DNA from: Pseudomonas trivialis
GTDB lineage: Bacteria; Pseudomonadota; Gammaproteobacteria; Pseudomonadales; Pseudomonadaceae
Direction of reading: 5' to 3'
Length of the DNA stretch: 64,000 nt
Assembly (NCBI RefSeq): GCF_001439805.1
Contig: NZ_JYLK01000005.1
Span: 294,747 to 358,746, forward strand
Shown: positions 63,874 to 64,000 of the stretch, piece by piece
Layout: the number at the start of each line of letters is the position of its first letter
Numbering within the stretch: the stretch's first letter is position 1
Program-made: the position numbers and the translations under genes
The notes under the pieces: generated by a model
Databases searched by the model: none
Seen by the model: only the letters and a program-made list of their open reading frames with translations
Told to the model about the DNA's origin: nothing

Positions 63874-64000
63874 GGTTCTTCACGGAATCCCGGGAAAGAC
63901 AGAAACAAGAACGCCGATTTGATTGATGATGTTCGTGCGAGCAAACACATCTACCAAACCGGCGTTCTTATGCACGATATTAATACTTTCCTTCCTTTTT
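63874..64000 (+). mobile_element. probable left end of an insertion sequence, cut by the window edge
   Basis: Sequence continuity with the 177-bp repeat breaks at about 63871. A new sequence starts GGTTCTTCACGGAATCCCGG, which resembles terminal inverted repeats of ISL3-type elements (GG[CT]TCTT). An inverted repeat, AAGAACGCCG (63908-63917) with CGGCGTTCTT, lies just ahead of an ATG at 63970. The family call is tentative, since no transposase motif is reached. Confidence 0.5.
63970..64000 (+). CDS. start of a transposase gene (partial)
   Basis: The frame from ATG 63970 reads MHDINTFLPF and continues past the window. Its place just inside the putative IS end makes a transposase likely. Only 10 residues are visible, so the family is not determined. 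Confidence 0.4.
   Translation, partial: MHDINTFLPF

Overview
The window reads as chromosome of a Pseudomonas of the P. fluorescens group. It is GC-rich and dense with genes. It holds the Pseudomonas-type blocks algU-mucA-mucB-mucD, nadB-ygfX-sdhE-ygfZ, dapA-bamC-MBL-purC, opdH-tctCBA with tctDE, phaG and fosA. Inverted GC-rich REP elements of the P. fluorescens type lie in several gaps. All calls rest on reading the sequence and on remembered family features; no database search was run. Most starts were chosen from an upstream ribosome binding site, a signal peptide or family length.

Layout. 0-2 kb: a TPM-domain membrane protein and a SAM methyltransferase. 2-4.4 kb: a decayed FecI/FecR signalling pair, a REP element and a SIR2-like DUF4917 protein. 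4.5-13.2 kb: single genes, including a YiaY-type alcohol dehydrogenase, three exporters, a LysR regulator, FosA, an iron-permease-like protein, Ogt, a hicAB toxin-antitoxin pair and a DUF3833 lipoprotein. 13.4-20.3 kb: tRNA-Gly, phaG, rsuA, a chemoreceptor, a Tyr/Pro-repeat lipoprotein, an enoyl-CoA hydratase-type protein and ung. 20.3-28 kb: the tricarboxylate uptake locus (porin OpdH, TctCBA and an AbrB-family protein) opposite its two-component system TctDE. 28-43.4 kb: housekeeping genes and the envelope-stress operon algU-mucABD, then bepA-like, tusA, bcp, gcvR-like, dapA, bamC, purC and tRNA-Ser.

43.4-53 kb: an acyltransferase, an MFS exporter, a second chemoreceptor behind a clear FliA promoter, and a six-gene translationally coupled operon (RsbR, RsbS, RsbT, RsbX-like phosphatase, histidine kinase, hybrid kinase). 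This looks like a stressosome module wired to two-component output rather than to a sigma-B factor, and it is the most interesting system here. 53-63 kb: accessory metabolism. It holds a LysR regulator, an orphan ModA-like binding protein coupled to a citrate-type MFS symporter, and a GntR-controlled catabolic cluster (SDR, BKACE beta-keto acid cleavage enzyme, SMP-30 lactonase, MFS transporter) ending in two convergent LysR genes.

63.1-64 kb: a decayed CynX-type transporter, a 177-bp tandem repeat carrying REP doublets, and what looks like the left end of an insertion sequence that interrupts the third repeat copy and runs off the window.
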